Of a stretch of 64,000 nucleotides of DNA, positions 9,535 to 18,539 are shown in pieces. Source of the DNA: Pseudomonas sp. SID14000 (GTDB taxonomy: Bacteria > Pseudomonadota > Gammaproteobacteria > Pseudomonadales > Pseudomonadaceae). How positions within the stretch are numbered: the first letter of the stretch is position 1; every line of letters starts with the position of its first letter. The stretch covers positions 1 to 64,000 of the forward strand of contig NZ_NFZQ01000014.1 of assembly GCF_002165135.1 (NCBI RefSeq). Direction: 5' to 3'. Below the pieces are notes generated by a model that was not told the origin of the DNA, searched no databases, and was given only the letters and a program-made list of their open reading frames with translations. The position numbers and the translations under genes were made by a program.

Positions 9535-10217
9535 GCTTGTGCCTCCACATCACCGCCCAAGGCCAGGAATTCGCTGCGCGAAACCGGCACGAAGCGCACC
9601 CGATCACCGGGTTGCAGCAGGCTGTAGCCCTCGCGTTCACGGTCGAACAGGCGCACCGGGGTACGCCCGATCAGGTTCCAGCCTCCTGGCGATACCGCCG
9701 GATAGGCTGCCGTCTGGCGCTCGGCAATGCCGACGCTGCCAGCCGCCACGCGCTTGCGCGGGGTGCTCAGGCGCGGGCTGGCCAGGCGCTCGTCAACCAG
9801 GCCCATGAAGCCGAAACCGGGGGCGAAGCCCAGGGCGAACACCGGGTACTCGCGCTCGCTGTGCAAGCGGATCACCTCTGCTTCACTCAAGCCGCTACGG
9901 GCCGCCAACACCGGCAGTTCCGGGCCGACGCTGGCGTCGTACCACACCGGGATCTCATGGCGGCGGCCACCGCTGCCCGTGTCTGGCTGCAAGCCTTCCA
10001 GCGCACGGATGATCAGCGCCCTCGCCTCACCCGGCGGCAGGTCGAACTGCACCATCAGCGTGGTGTAGGACGGCACCAGGTCCAGCAAGTGCTCGCCGAA
10101 CGTCGCGTGCAAGCGCTGGCTGGCGGCAAGCATCCACGGCATGTTGCCTTCGTCGATACAATCGAACAGGCGCACCATCAGGCTGTCGATGGCGACGACT
10201 TCAATACGAGGTTTCAT
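9531..10217 (-). CDS. pxpB: 5-oxoprolinase subunit B
   Basis: This 228-residue protein of the KipI/AHS1 (allophanate hydrolase subunit 1-like) family is the second 5-oxoprolinase subunit. Supporting motifs are DLVPSYTTLMVQFD, the FALGFAPGFGFMG segment and the closing region with SPGGWNLIGRTP. The ATG at 10217 (MKPRIEVVAID) shares a base with the pxpA stop (TGATG). It is preferred over an upstream in-frame start that would overlap pxpA by 80 bases. Confidence 0.93.
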   Translation of the reverse strand: MKPRIEVVAIDSLMVRLFDCIDEGNMPWMLAASQRLHATFGEHLLDLVPSYTTLMVQFDLPPGEARALIIRALEGLQPDTGSGGRRHEIPVWYDASVGPELPVLAARSGLSEAEVIRLHSEREYPVFALGFAPGFGFMGLVDERLASPRLSTPRKRVAAGSVGIAERQTAAYPAVSPGGWNLIGRTPVRLFDREREGYSLLQPGDRVRFVPVSRSEFLALGGDVEAQA

Positions 10218-10966
10218 CACGACTCCAGGGCATCGAGGGCCTGGCGAATCTGCCGCACCGCCGCCACCGAACTGTCGTTGTCGCCGTGTACGCACAGGGT
10301 ACTGGCCGCAAGCCTCAGTGCACTGCCATCGTCCGCTACCAGCGTGTCGCCGCGGGCCAGGCGCACGGCCTGCTCCACCACCAGCGCCGGGTCATGGTGC
10401 ACCGCGCCGGGCAGGCGCCGCGACACCAGATGGCCGCTGGCAGTGTAGGCGCGGTCGGCGAACGCTTCGAACCACAGCGGCACGCCAATTTCATCGCCCA
10501 GGGCCTGGGCGGCACGGTTGTCGGCGGTGGCCATCAGCATCAGCGGCAGGTCACCGCCGTAGGCCGCCACAGCCTCCAGTACGGTACGCAGCTTGAGGGG
10601 GTCGGCCATCATGTCGTTGTACAGCGCACCATGGGGCTTCACATAGGCCACGCGCCCGCCCAACACTTTGCAGATGCCGTCCAGCGCACCGATCTGGTAA
10701 TGCAGCAGGTCGCGGATTTCCTCCGGGCTGCAGGCCATGGAACGACGACCGAAGCCGACCAGGTCCGGGTAGGCCGGGTGCGCGCCGATGGTCACCCCGT
10801 GCTGCAGCGCCAGGGCCACGGTGCGACGCATGATGCCAGGGTCCCCGGCGTGATAGCCGCAGGCGATGTTGGCGCAATCTATGTATGGCATGACCTCGGC
10901 ATCCTGGCCCATGCGCCAGCTGCCGAAACTCTCGCCCATGTCGCAATTGAGTAGCAGGCGTTCCAC
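10217..10966 (-). CDS. pxpA: 5-oxoprolinase subunit A (LamB/YcsF family)
   Basis: The 249-residue LamB/YcsF-family subunit of 5-oxoprolinase. The hallmark N-terminus RLLLNCDMGESFGSW is followed by PYIDCANIACGYHAGDP and GAHPAYPDLVGFGRR. The proposed GTG at 10966 has GGAGG seven bases upstream and aligns with family N-termini. An ATG at 10993 would add nine residues and also has an AAGG upstream, so it remains possible. The gene is followed by overlapping pxpB. The preceding MFS gene on the same strand probably brings in the substrate. Confidence 0.92.
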   Translation of the reverse strand: MERLLLNCDMGESFGSWRMGQDAEVMPYIDCANIACGYHAGDPGIMRRTVALALQHGVTIGAHPAYPDLVGFGRRSMACSPEEIRDLLHYQIGALDGICKVLGGRVAYVKPHGALYNDMMADPLKLRTVLEAVAAYGGDLPLMLMATADNRAAQALGDEIGVPLWFEAFADRAYTASGHLVSRRLPGAVHHDPALVVEQAVRLARGDTLVADDGSALRLAASTLCVHGDNDSSVAAVRQIRQALDALES

Positions 10967-11002
10967 AGCGCGGCCTCCATTGTCGTTGTTCATATACCTA
11001 CC

Positions 11003-12289
11003 TTACCGCGCCTGCAGCTGTTTGCCGCGGGTTTCCGGCAGGCTCAGCGCCGCTACGATCACCACGCCGTACGACACCGCAGAGAACACGCCGATAGCCA
11101 GGCCCAGCGGCACTTTCTGGCCGAGCACGCCGATCAGCAACGGGAACAGCGCCGCGATTACCTTGCCGATGTTGTAGCAGAAGCCCTGCCCCGAACCGCG
11201 GATACGCGTGGGGAACAGTTCGGTGAGGAAAGCGCCCATGCCGCTGAAGATGCCCGAGGCGAAGAAGCCCAGCGGGAAGCCCAGCCACAGCATCACGCCG
11301 TCGCTGACCGGCATTTGCGTGTACAACAGCACGATGACGAACGAGCCCACGGCGAACAGGATGAAGTTCTTCTTGCGCCCCAGCAGGTCGGACAGGTAGG
11401 CACTGACCACATAGCCGACATAGGAGCCGACGATCACCATGGCCAGGTAGCCACCGGTGCCCAGCACGCTCAGGCCGCGCTCGTTCTTGAGGAAGGTCGG
11501 CAGCCACGAGGTAATGGCGTAGTAGCCGCCCAGTGCGCCGGTGGTTAGCAGGGACGCACGCACGGTGGTCCAGAGCATGCCAGGGGCAAAGATTTCGTAG
11601 AACCGTGCAGGTGCCTCGGCGTTCTCCACCGCCTTGGCCTCGCGGTATACCTCGGGGTCCTTGACCAGGCGGCGTACGAAGATCACGAAGATCGCCGGTA
11701 CCAGGCCCAGCAGGAACAGCGCGCGCCAGGCCTGCTCTGCCGGCAGCCAGGAGAACAGCAGCGCGTAGAGGATGGCGGTGAGGCCCCAGCCAAGGGCCCA
11801 GCCGGACTGCACCATGCCAACCGCCTTGCCACGGTCCTGGGCGCGGATCACCTCGCCGATCAGTACCGCGCCGGCGGTCCACTCACCGCCAAAGCCGAAG
11901 CCCATCAGGGTACGGGCGATCAACAGCTGTTCGTAGTTCTGGGCGAAGCCGCAGAGGAAGGTGAAGAAGGCAAACCACAGCACCGTCAGTTGCAGGGTGC
12001 GCACGCGGCCAATGCGGTCGGAGAGAATGCCGGCTACCCAGCCACCCACGGCCGAGGCGATCAAGGTGCTGGTGTGGATCAACCCGGCTTCTGTGGTGGT
12101 GATGCCCCACAGCATGATCAGCGTGGGGATGACGAAGCTGAGCATCTGCGTGTCCATGCCGTCCAGGCCATAGCCGATCTTGCAGCTCCAGAATGTCCGA
12201 CGCTGCTGTGAGTCGATGTCGCGATACCAGGCGAAAGGCCCGGACGAAGAGGGGGAGCTGACCTGCTGCTGCACGCCGGTGGGGTTCAT
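11003..12289 (-). CDS. MFS transporter, probably 5-oxoproline or related acid
   Basis: This 428-residue inner-membrane MFS permease has 12 predicted helices. The loop 2-3 motif is GILSDRIGRVRTLQ, and GFGFGGEWTAGAVLIGEV in helix 4 is typical of metabolite:H+ symporters. It is the first gene of the minus-strand pxp operon and ends 36 bases before pxpA, so uptake of pyroglutamate is a reasonable inference, not shown by sequence alone. The start at 12289 (MNPTGVQQQ) has GAGG upstream; an in-frame start 13 codons earlier is less likely. Confidence 0.88.
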   Translation of the reverse strand: MNPTGVQQQVSSPSSSGPFAWYRDIDSQQRRTFWSCKIGYGLDGMDTQMLSFVIPTLIMLWGITTTEAGLIHTSTLIASAVGGWVAGILSDRIGRVRTLQLTVLWFAFFTFLCGFAQNYEQLLIARTLMGFGFGGEWTAGAVLIGEVIRAQDRGKAVGMVQSGWALGWGLTAILYALLFSWLPAEQAWRALFLLGLVPAIFVIFVRRLVKDPEVYREAKAVENAEAPARFYEIFAPGMLWTTVRASLLTTGALGGYYAITSWLPTFLKNERGLSVLGTGGYLAMVIVGSYVGYVVSAYLSDLLGRKKNFILFAVGSFVIVLLYTQMPVSDGVMLWLGFPLGFFASGIFSGMGAFLTELFPTRIRGSGQGFCYNIGKVIAALFPLLIGVLGQKVPLGLAIGVFSAVSYGVVIVAALSLPETRGKQLQAR

Positions 12290-12417
12290 GCTTGCCTCGG
12301 CTTGTTGGTATTGTTTTATGGGCGACAAAGGGTCGCGGCCTGGCTGTCATTGTTCAAAGGCCGCACCACCTGCGTCCAACGAGAAAAACCGCCGGTCTGG
12401 AACAAGAAAAACTGATC

Positions 12418-13329
12418 ATGAACCTTCGCTTCCTCGAAACCTTCGTCTGGGTCGCCCGGCTCAAGAGCTTCCGTCTGACCGCGGAAAAGCTGTTCACCAC
12501 CCAGGCCTCGGTGTCCAGCCGCATTGCCGCGCTGGAGGCCGACCTGGGCGTGAAGCTGCTGCTGCGCGATTCACGCGGTGTCAGCCTGACCCCGGAGGGC
12601 GGCAAGGTACTGGAGTATGCCGAGCGCATGCTGGAAACCGCCAAGGCCATGAAACAGTCGCTGGACAGCGACCGGACCAAGGTCGGGCGTATCCGTATCG
12701 GGGTGATGGACACGGTGATCCACACCTGGATGAGCGCGCTGGTGGCGGAGCTGACCGAGCGTTACCCGCAGGTGGAGATCGAACTGGTGGCCGACACTGC
12801 GCTGAACCTTCGCGAGCAATTGCAGAAGGGCTTTCTCGACGTGATCCTGCAGACCGACCTGCTGCGTGAGCAGTCGATCCGCAGCCTGGACCTGGCGCGT
12901 TACCCGATGGGTTGGGTGGTGGCCGCCGGTTCGCACCAGCACCGCGACTACACCTCACTGGCCGAGCTTGGGCGTGAGCGGATCATCACCTTCTCGAAGA
13001 ACTCGCGGCCGCACCAGGAAGTGCTGAGCCTGCTGCTGAGTGCCGGGGCCGAAACGCCGCGGCTGAACTGCGTGAACTCGGTGGCGGCGATTACCCGGCT
13101 GTTGCGCGACGGGTTTGGCATTGGTGCGTTGCCACCGGCGCTGGTGGATGCCGAGTTGAGCCGGGGTGAGCTGGTATTGCTGCAGGGGCTGCAACCGCCG
13201 CCCAGCCTGGAGCTGGTGGTGGCCTGGCAGACCGGGGTGGCGTTGGTGGATGAAGTGGTCGGGGTTTGCCGGCAGGTGCTGGAGCGGTATGCGCGGGATG
13301 TGGGTGGGCAGCGGATTGTGTTGGTCTGA
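12418..13329 (+). CDS. LysR-family transcriptional regulator of the pxp operon
   Basis: The 303-residue LysR protein has an N-terminal winged helix (MNLRFLETFVWVARLKSFRL, then TTQASVSSRIAALEADLGVK) and a periplasmic-binding-like effector domain from about residue 90. It is divergent from the MFS-pxpABC operon, the classical layout for control of an adjacent catabolic operon. The intergenic region carries the inverted repeat GCGGCCT-N16-AGGCCGC (12335-12364), a possible binding site. The likely effector, 5-oxoproline or a derivative, is inferred from the neighbourhood only. Confidence 0.92.
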   Translation: MNLRFLETFVWVARLKSFRLTAEKLFTTQASVSSRIAALEADLGVKLLLRDSRGVSLTPEGGKVLEYAERMLETAKAMKQSLDSDRTKVGRIRIGVMDTVIHTWMSALVAELTERYPQVEIELVADTALNLREQLQKGFLDVILQTDLLREQSIRSLDLARYPMGWVVAAGSHQHRDYTSLAELGRERIITFSKNSRPHQEVLSLLLSAGAETPRLNCVNSVAAITRLLRDGFGIGALPPALVDAELSRGELVLLQGLQPPPSLELVVAWQTGVALVDEVVGVCRQVLERYARDVGGQRIVLV

Positions 13330-13348
13330 CAGATTTGCAGTGCCTGTG

Positions 13349-13452
13349 CTGGCCTCTTCGCGGGTAAACCCGCTCCCACAGAGTCACCACAGGTCTTGAG
13401 GGCTGCGCAGTACCTGTGGGAGCGGGTTCACCCGCGAAAGGGCCGGCACAGG
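13349..13452. repeat. REP inverted pair
   Basis: Two REP copies of the GCGGGTAAACCCGC and GCGGGTTCACCCGC types, head to head, in the convergent gap after the LysR gene. Confidence 0.88.
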
Positions 13453-13463
13453 CACAGCAAAAA

Positions 13464-13985
13464 TCAGCGCCAGCTCTCTTTCACCGCCCCACGCCGCCCA
13501 CCCAGGATCACCCAGCCAATCCCCAGCAGCAGGCTCTCGACCACGAAGGCCAGCACAAACCCTGCACCAAGCCCCCAGCCAACCGCCTCGGGCACCAGCA
13601 GGATCTGGTAGCTGTAGCCATTGAGGGTTTCTTCGCGCAACTGCGAGTCCGCCTGCACCAGCACATGCCAGGTACGCTGCACCCATGGCCCTTGCAGCGC
13701 CTGCCATTCGTTTTCCAGCAGTTCGTTGCGGATCATCAGGCTTTCGATGCTGTTGGCGTCACTGAGGAACACCGGGTCGTCGCTACTGCGGTAATGCCGC
13801 AGCAGCGCCTGCAGGTCGCCATTGAAGAAGCGTTCGGCGGTCTGCCGGAAGCCGTCGAGCGCCTCACGCGATTCGAACAGGTGCGCCTCTACCCGCTGGC
13901 TGTAGTCCTTGACCAGCCCCGGGACCTGGATACCGGCCAACAGGCCGAAAGTGAACAGTAGCAACCGCAGGTAACTTCTGAACAT
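13464..13985 (-). CDS. DUF2937 family membrane protein
   Basis: This 173-residue protein has an N-terminal membrane helix (LRLLLFTFGLLAGIQVPGLV), a central extracytoplasmic helical region of about 110 residues, and a C-terminal helix (GAGFVLAFVVESLLLGIGWVI). The layout and the opening resemble the DUF2937 family of Pseudomonas, whose function is unknown. It is the last gene of a three-gene minus-strand operon, starting 9 bases after the amidotransferase gene. Confidence 0.78.
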   Translation of the reverse strand: MFRSYLRLLLFTFGLLAGIQVPGLVKDYSQRVEAHLFESREALDGFRQTAERFFNGDLQALLRHYRSSDDPVFLSDANSIESLMIRNELLENEWQALQGPWVQRTWHVLVQADSQLREETLNGYSYQILLVPEAVGWGLGAGFVLAFVVESLLLGIGWVILGGRRGAVKESWR

Positions 13986-13994
13986 GCCGCGTCC

Positions 13995-14768
13995 TTAGCT
14001 CTGGCCGTGCGCCACGCACTCGCCGTGCCGCCACAGGGCCCACTGCCCCGGCTCGTAGCGCTGCCAGGTCTCGTTCTCGGTCAGGGCTTCGGTGGCGATC
14101 ACCGTGACCACGTCGTTGGGGGTGGTTTCGGTGTGGAAATCGACGATCAGGTCGACATCCTTCAACCGCGCCGCACCAAAGGGTGCACGGCGGGTGATGT
14201 GCACCAGCTTGGTAGAACAGAAGCAGAACAGCCAGTCACCGTCGCTGAGCATGCAGTTGAACACGCCCTGGCCACGGTAACCGGCACAGGCATCGACCAG
14301 CACCGGCAGCAGCTGTTCCACCGGCACGGGCTCTGGGAAGGCGCTACGGATGCGGTTGAGCAGGTCGCAGAAGGCCGCCTCGCTGTCGGTGTCGCCCACC
14401 GGCCGGTAGAAACTGGCCTGCCCCTTGAAGTCGCCCAGTTGGCCGTTGTGCGCGAAGCACCAGTTGCGGCCCCACATTTCCCGTACGAAGGGGTGGGTAT
14501 TGGCCAGACACACCTTGCCGACGTTGGCCTGGCGGATGTGGCCGATGACCACTTCGCTCTTGATCGGGTAGCGCTGCACCAGGTTGGCCACTTCCGACTC
14601 GCTGCTGGCGGCCGGGTCCTGGAACAGGCGCAGGCCACGGCCTTCGTAGAAGCCGATGCCCCAGCCGTCACGGTGCGGGCCGGTACGGCCACCACGCTGC
14701 ATCAGGCCGGTGAAGCTGAAGACGATATCGGTGGGGACGTTGGCACTCATGCCCAGCAGTTCGCACAT
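13995..14768 (-). CDS. Class II glutamine amidotransferase (YafJ-like)
   Basis: The 257-residue protein begins MCELLGMSANVPTD, so the N-terminal nucleophile is Cys2 after Met removal. It carries the Ntn-hydrolase features GPHRDGWGIGFYEG, the HIRQANVGKV segment and CFAHNGQLGDF (Asn-Gly oxyanion region). This is the stand-alone amidotransferase family of E. coli YafJ. The acceptor substrate is unknown and no synthetase domain is present. It lies between two small membrane-protein genes in one operon. Confidence 0.88.
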   Translation of the reverse strand: MCELLGMSANVPTDIVFSFTGLMQRGGRTGPHRDGWGIGFYEGRGLRLFQDPAASSESEVANLVQRYPIKSEVVIGHIRQANVGKVCLANTHPFVREMWGRNWCFAHNGQLGDFKGQASFYRPVGDTDSEAAFCDLLNRIRSAFPEPVPVEQLLPVLVDACAGYRGQGVFNCMLSDGDWLFCFCSTKLVHITRRAPFGAARLKDVDLIVDFHTETTPNDVVTVIATEALTENETWQRYEPGQWALWRHGECVAHGQS

Positions 14769-14780
14769 AGATGTCTCCGC

Positions 14781-15287
14781 TTACAGACGGGGCTCTACCC
14801 GGCCACCGCCACGGAGGGTGGCCGGGGCGCCTGGAGGTGGCGCATCACGGTAACGGTCGCGGCGCTCGGCGGCCAGGGGGGCCTGGTCTACGAGCTGGTC
14901 ATCTTCGGCAGCCTGGCGCCGGGCAGCAGCCTCAGCCTGTACGCGGCGCTCACGGGCGCGTTTTTCCAGCGGAAAGCGCAGCAGTACGAAGAGGAAATAC
15001 AAGGAAAAGGCGCCCATACCGTACATGGCGAAGTCGGATACCGCGCGCCAGGCGTTGTTGCCGACCTTGAAGGCGACATCCAGAGCAGTGATGGCAATGG
15101 CCGGGGCGAAGCTGTCCTTGGCCGGGTCGACGATGGTCGGGGTCAGCAGCAGCACCGCCAGCACCACCCGCAGCGGTTCGCGCAGCCAGCGCCACATCCA
15201 GCCGGTGAGCTTGAAGCCCACCAGCAGGCAGCCCAGGGCGGCAATGGCGTATAGGCCCCAGGCGAGGGTGTAGTCGTTCTCGGTCAT
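14781..15287 (-). CDS. Conserved four-helix membrane protein of unknown function
   Basis: A 168-residue protein with about four hydrophobic segments in its first 110 residues (YAIAALGCLLVGFKLTGWMW; VVLAVLLLTPTIV; a weaker segment; GMGAFSLYFLFVLLRFPL). A charged Arg/Ala/Pro-rich cytoplasmic tail follows. It is the first gene of the operon with the YafJ-like amidotransferase (12 bases downstream). I do not recognise a defined family. It is far too short to be a complete MFS permease. Confidence 0.75.
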   Translation of the reverse strand: MTENDYTLAWGLYAIAALGCLLVGFKLTGWMWRWLREPLRVVLAVLLLTPTIVDPAKDSFAPAIAITALDVAFKVGNNAWRAVSDFAMYGMGAFSLYFLFVLLRFPLEKRARERRVQAEAAARRQAAEDDQLVDQAPLAAERRDRYRDAPPPGAPATLRGGGRVEPRL

Positions 15288-15360
15288 GGTGTTCGTGCAA
15301 GCCAGGCAAAGAGATGCCTATGATAAACACTTTTCCGGGCGCAGACAGTGTTTGCCTGTG

Positions 15361-15464
15361 CCGGCCTCTTCGCGGGTAAACCCGCTCCCACAGGGACCGC
15401 ACAGCTTTCAAGAGCTGTGGTGTTCCTGTGGGAGCGGGTTTACCCGCGAAGAGGCCGGTACAGG
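15361..15464. repeat. REP inverted pair
   Basis: Two nearly perfect REP copies facing each other with a 30-base spacer, between the divergent membrane-protein gene and ptrB. Confidence 0.9.
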
Positions 15465-15486
15465 CCCCCCAATCAAGAGATCCTCA

Positions 15487-17529
15487 ATGCCAACCAAGCC
15501 CCAACCCCCGATTGCCCACCAGGCCCATACCGCCGACCCATACGCCTGGCTGCAACAGCGCGACACCCCCGAGGTGCTTGCCTACCTGCAGGCCGAGAAC
15601 GCCTACCAGGAAGCCTGCCTGGCCGACCAGGCGCCGCTGCGCGAGCAACTGTTCGAAGAGATCAAGGGCCGCATCCTGGAAACCGACCTGTCGCTGCCGG
15701 CGCCCTGGGGCCCCTACCTGTACTACACCCGCACCACCGCTGGTGACGAGTACCCGCGCCACTACCGCTGCCCGCGCCCTGCCGATGACTCCAACACGGT
15801 CGATGAAAGCCGGGAGCAACTGCTACTCGACCCCAACGCCCTGGCCAACGGCGGCTTCCTGTCACTCGGCGCATTCAACGTCAGCCCCGACCACCGCCTG
15901 CTGGCCTACAGCCTCGACACCAGCGGCGACGAAATCTTCACCCTGTACGTCAAGGACCTGGCCGATGGCAGCGTCACCACCCTGCCCTTCGACGACTGCG
16001 ACGGCAGCCTGACCTGGGCCAACGACAGCCAGACGCTGTTCTTCGCCGAACTGGACGACACCCACCGCCCGTGGCGCCTGCGTCGCCACACCCTGGGCAA
16101 CGAAGGCGCGCAGACCGTGTTCGAGGAGCCCGATGGGCGCTTCTTCCTGCACTGCTACCGCACCAGCTCCGAGCGCCAGTTGGTGCTGCTGCTCAACAGC
16201 AAGACCACCAGCGAAGCCTGGGTGCTGGACGCAGAAACCCCGCAGGCGTCGTTCACCTGCCTGGCGCCACGCGTCGAAGGTCACGAGTACTTCCCCGACC
16301 ACGGTCAGCTCGACGGCCAGTGGCGCTGGTTCATCCGCACCAACCAGGACGGCATCAACTTCGCCCTGTACCACGCCCCGGTCACACCAGTGCCCAGCCG
16401 TGAGCAATGGCAGGTACTGGTAGCACACCGCGACGCGATCATGCTCGAAGGCCTCAGCCTGAATGCCGGCGCGCTGACCCTGAGCCTGCGCGAAGGCGGC
16501 CTGCCGATCATCGAGGTACACCCGCAGGGCCTGCCGGCCTACCGCGTCGAGCTGCCCGACGCCGCTTATAGCCTGTACGTGCAGGACAGCCTGGAGTTCG
16601 CCAGCCCACGCCTGCGCCTGCGCTACGAAGCACTCAACCGCCCCGCCCAGGTGCGTCAGCTGGAGCTGGCCAGCGGTGCCCAGGCGGTACTCAAGCAAAC
16701 CCCGGTGCTGGGCCCGTTCGATGCCGACGACTATGTCAGCGAGCGCCTTTGGGCCACGGCAGCGGACGGCACCCAGGTGCCGATCAGCCTGGTACGTCGC
16801 CGCCAGGACCTTGGCCGGACCGTGCCGCTGTACCTGTATGGCTACGGCGCCTATGGCGAAAGCCTCGACCCGTGGTTCTCGCATGCGCGCCTGAGCCTGC
16901 TGCAGCGAGGCGTGGCCTTCGCCATTGCCCATGTGCGTGGCGGCGGTGAACTGGGCGAAGCCTGGTACCGCGCCGGCAAGCAGGAACACAAGCACAACAC
17001 CTTCAGTGATTTCATCGCCTGTGCCGAGCACCTGATCGCCGAGGGTGTGACGGCTGCCGACCGCCTGGCCATCAGTGGCGGCAGCGCCGGTGGCCTGCTG
17101 ATCGGCACGGTGCTCAACCTGCGTCCCGAGCTGTTTCGCTGTGCGATTGCCGAAGTGCCGTTCGTCGACGTGTTGAACACCATGCTCGACCCCGAGCTGC
17201 CGCTGACCGTGACCGAGTACGACGAATGGGGCAACCCTGAAGAGCCGGAGGTGTATGAGCGGATCAAGGCCTACGCGCCGTACGAGAACGTGAAGGAACA
17301 GGCCTACCCGGCGATGCTGGTGGTGGCGGGCTACAACGACAGCCGCGTGCAGTACTGGGAAGCGGCCAAGTGGGTGGCGCGGCTACGCACGCGCAAGACC
17401 GACGGCAACCCACTGCTGCTCAAGACCGAGATGGGGGCTGGGCATGGCGGGATGAGCGGGCGATATCAGGGGCTGAAGGATGTGGCCCTTGAGTATGCGT
17501 TCGTATTCAGCGAGCTAGGTATCGTTTGA
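15487..17529 (+). CDS. ptrB: Oligopeptidase B (S9A serine peptidase)
   Basis: This 680-residue cytoplasmic serine peptidase would cut short peptides after Arg/Lys. It has an N-terminal beta-propeller (about residues 60-400) and a C-terminal alpha/beta hydrolase domain. The triad is visible: S533 in GGSAGG, D618 in GYNDSRV and H653 in GAGHGG. The length fits oligopeptidase B rather than prolyl oligopeptidase, and the acidic YDEWGNPEEPEVYERI stretch matches the basic-residue specificity of this branch. The ATG at 15487 is chosen because the longer reading translates REP DNA. A GC-rich hairpin follows the stop. Confidence 0.93.
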   Translation: MPTKPQPPIAHQAHTADPYAWLQQRDTPEVLAYLQAENAYQEACLADQAPLREQLFEEIKGRILETDLSLPAPWGPYLYYTRTTAGDEYPRHYRCPRPADDSNTVDESREQLLLDPNALANGGFLSLGAFNVSPDHRLLAYSLDTSGDEIFTLYVKDLADGSVTTLPFDDCDGSLTWANDSQTLFFAELDDTHRPWRLRRHTLGNEGAQTVFEEPDGRFFLHCYRTSSERQLVLLLNSKTTSEAWVLDAETPQASFTCLAPRVEGHEYFPDHGQLDGQWRWFIRTNQDGINFALYHAPVTPVPSREQWQVLVAHRDAIMLEGLSLNAGALTLSLREGGLPIIEVHPQGLPAYRVELPDAAYSLYVQDSLEFASPRLRLRYEALNRPAQVRQLELASGAQAVLKQTPVLGPFDADDYVSERLWATAADGTQVPISLVRRRQDLGRTVPLYLYGYGAYGESLDPWFSHARLSLLQRGVAFAIAHVRGGGELGEAWYRAGKQEHKHNTFSDFIACAEHLIAEGVTAADRLAISGGSAGGLLIGTVLNLRPELFRCAIAEVPFVDVLNTMLDPELPLTVTEYDEWGNPEEPEVYERIKAYAPYENVKEQAYPAMLVVAGYNDSRVQYWEAAKWVARLRTRKTDGNPLLLKTEMGAGHGGMSGRYQGLKDVALEYAFVFSELGIV

Positions 17530-17535
17530 GTTATC

Positions 17536-17658
17536 TGGGGGCGCTTTGCGCCCCTTTCGCGACACAAGGCCGCTCCCACAGGGATCGCGCATGCCCTGAA
17601 TCCTGCGCGATCCCTGTGGGGGCGGCCTTGTGTCGCGATGGGCTGCAAAGCAGCCCCA
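17536..17658. repeat. REP-like inverted pair, CGCGACACAAGG type, with terminator-like hairpin
   Basis: A GGGGCGC-TTT-GCGCCCC hairpin (17537-17553) right after ptrB could end its transcript. It is followed by a head-to-head pair of repeats with TTTCGCGACACAAGGCCGC and TCCCACAGGGATCGC, closed by a GGGCTGCAAAGCAGCCC hairpin. The flank TCCCACAG is shared with the common REP type but the stem sequence differs. Confidence 0.85.
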
Positions 17659-17687
17659 GGATCGCACAGCCAACACAGCCCTCTCAG

Positions 17688-17966
17688 TCAATCATCCTGC
17701 ACCGGCGGCTTCGGCGGGTCCTGGCGCAACCCCGGCAATGGCTGGTCCTTCGGTGGCCCGGGCACCGGCATCGGCGGTAGCAGTGGTGCTCCAGGCTGGT
17801 TGTCATAGGCTTTGGGCGGCGTACTCGGGGTAATCTGCGGGTATGGCGTGGGCGTCGGCGTACCCGGTGCACCGGGCACCGGCGTGGTCAACCGGGGTGG
17901 CGTGCTGGCGGCTTCAGCCATGGGCAGGCCGGCCAACAACAGCACAGCGAGGATCGCGCGAAACAT
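17688..17966 (-). CDS. Small secreted proline-rich protein
   Basis: The 92-residue product has a clear signal peptide (MFRAILAVLLLAGLPMAEA, cleavage near residue 19-20). The mature part is more than a third proline with repeated P-x-P and PxTP motifs and is probably unstructured in the periplasm. GGAGG eight bases before the ATG at 17966 supports this start. A much longer overlapping reading frame on this strand is only the GC-rich shadow of the genes opposite. No function is known. Confidence 0.72.
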   Translation of the reverse strand: MFRAILAVLLLAGLPMAEAASTPPRLTTPVPGAPGTPTPTPYPQITPSTPPKAYDNQPGAPLLPPMPVPGPPKDQPLPGLRQDPPKPPVQDD

Positions 17967-18098
17967 CAGCAACCTCCTGTCGGGAACCTTCCTACAGGCT
18001 ACGCCTAAATCGAAGCTTTCGCCTGTCCGCCGGCCCCGCAAGCGCGCTAGACTCAATGGCATAACCGTCATTTGCCTGATCAGAACAAAGGAAACACC

Positions 18099-18470
18099 AT
18101 GAGCTCCACCTCTTCCGCCGCCGCCACCGCGCGCCTGGACCGCATCCTGGCCGATGCCAAGCGCGACAAGGAAATGGGCTACCGCGACAAGGCCCTGAAA
18201 ATGTACCCGCACGTCTGCGGCCGCTGCGCCCGCGAGTTCTCCGGCAAGCGCCTGAGCGAGCTGACCGTGCACCACCGCGACCACAACCACGACAACAACC
18301 CACAGGACGGCTCCAACTGGGAACTGTTGTGCCTGTACTGCCACGACAACGAGCACTCGCGCTACACCGACCAGCAATACTTCAGCGAAGGCTCCACCAG
18401 CACCCCGAGCATCGCCAAGGCCACACACAACCCGTTCGCCGGGCTGGCGGGCATGCTGAAGAAAGACTGA
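18099..18470 (+). CDS. HNH nuclease, YajD family
   Basis: This 123-residue protein has a complete HNH/zinc-ribbon domain: CGRCAREF (first Cys pair), LTVHHRDHNHDNNP (catalytic His pair), NWELLCLYCHDNEHS (Asn and second Cys pair). A charged helix precedes it. It matches the YajD family of small HNH proteins, conserved in gammaproteobacteria and of uncertain biological role. AAAGGAAACACC before the ATG supports the start. The methyltransferase gene follows after 69 bases. Confidence 0.9.
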   Translation: MSSTSSAAATARLDRILADAKRDKEMGYRDKALKMYPHVCGRCAREFSGKRLSELTVHHRDHNHDNNPQDGSNWELLCLYCHDNEHSRYTDQQYFSEGSTSTPSIAKATHNPFAGLAGMLKKD

Positions 18471-18504
18471 CCATCGATTCCCCCCGCTGCTACCGGGCAG
18501 CCCG

Positions 18505-18510
18505 TATAAT
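18505..18510 (+). promoter_or_regulatory. Candidate -10 element
   Basis: A perfect TATAAT lies 30 bases ahead of the GTG start of the methyltransferase gene. No good -35 hexamer is seen at 16-18 bases upstream, so this is only a suggestion. Confidence 0.35.
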
Positions 18511-18539
18511 TGCGCTTTTTTCGCGAAGGGCCCCGGTAC

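Noticed and set aside
14781..15287. MFS transporter for the 168-residue membrane protein
   Set aside because: Only about four hydrophobic segments are present and no MFS signature; the length is less than half of the family.
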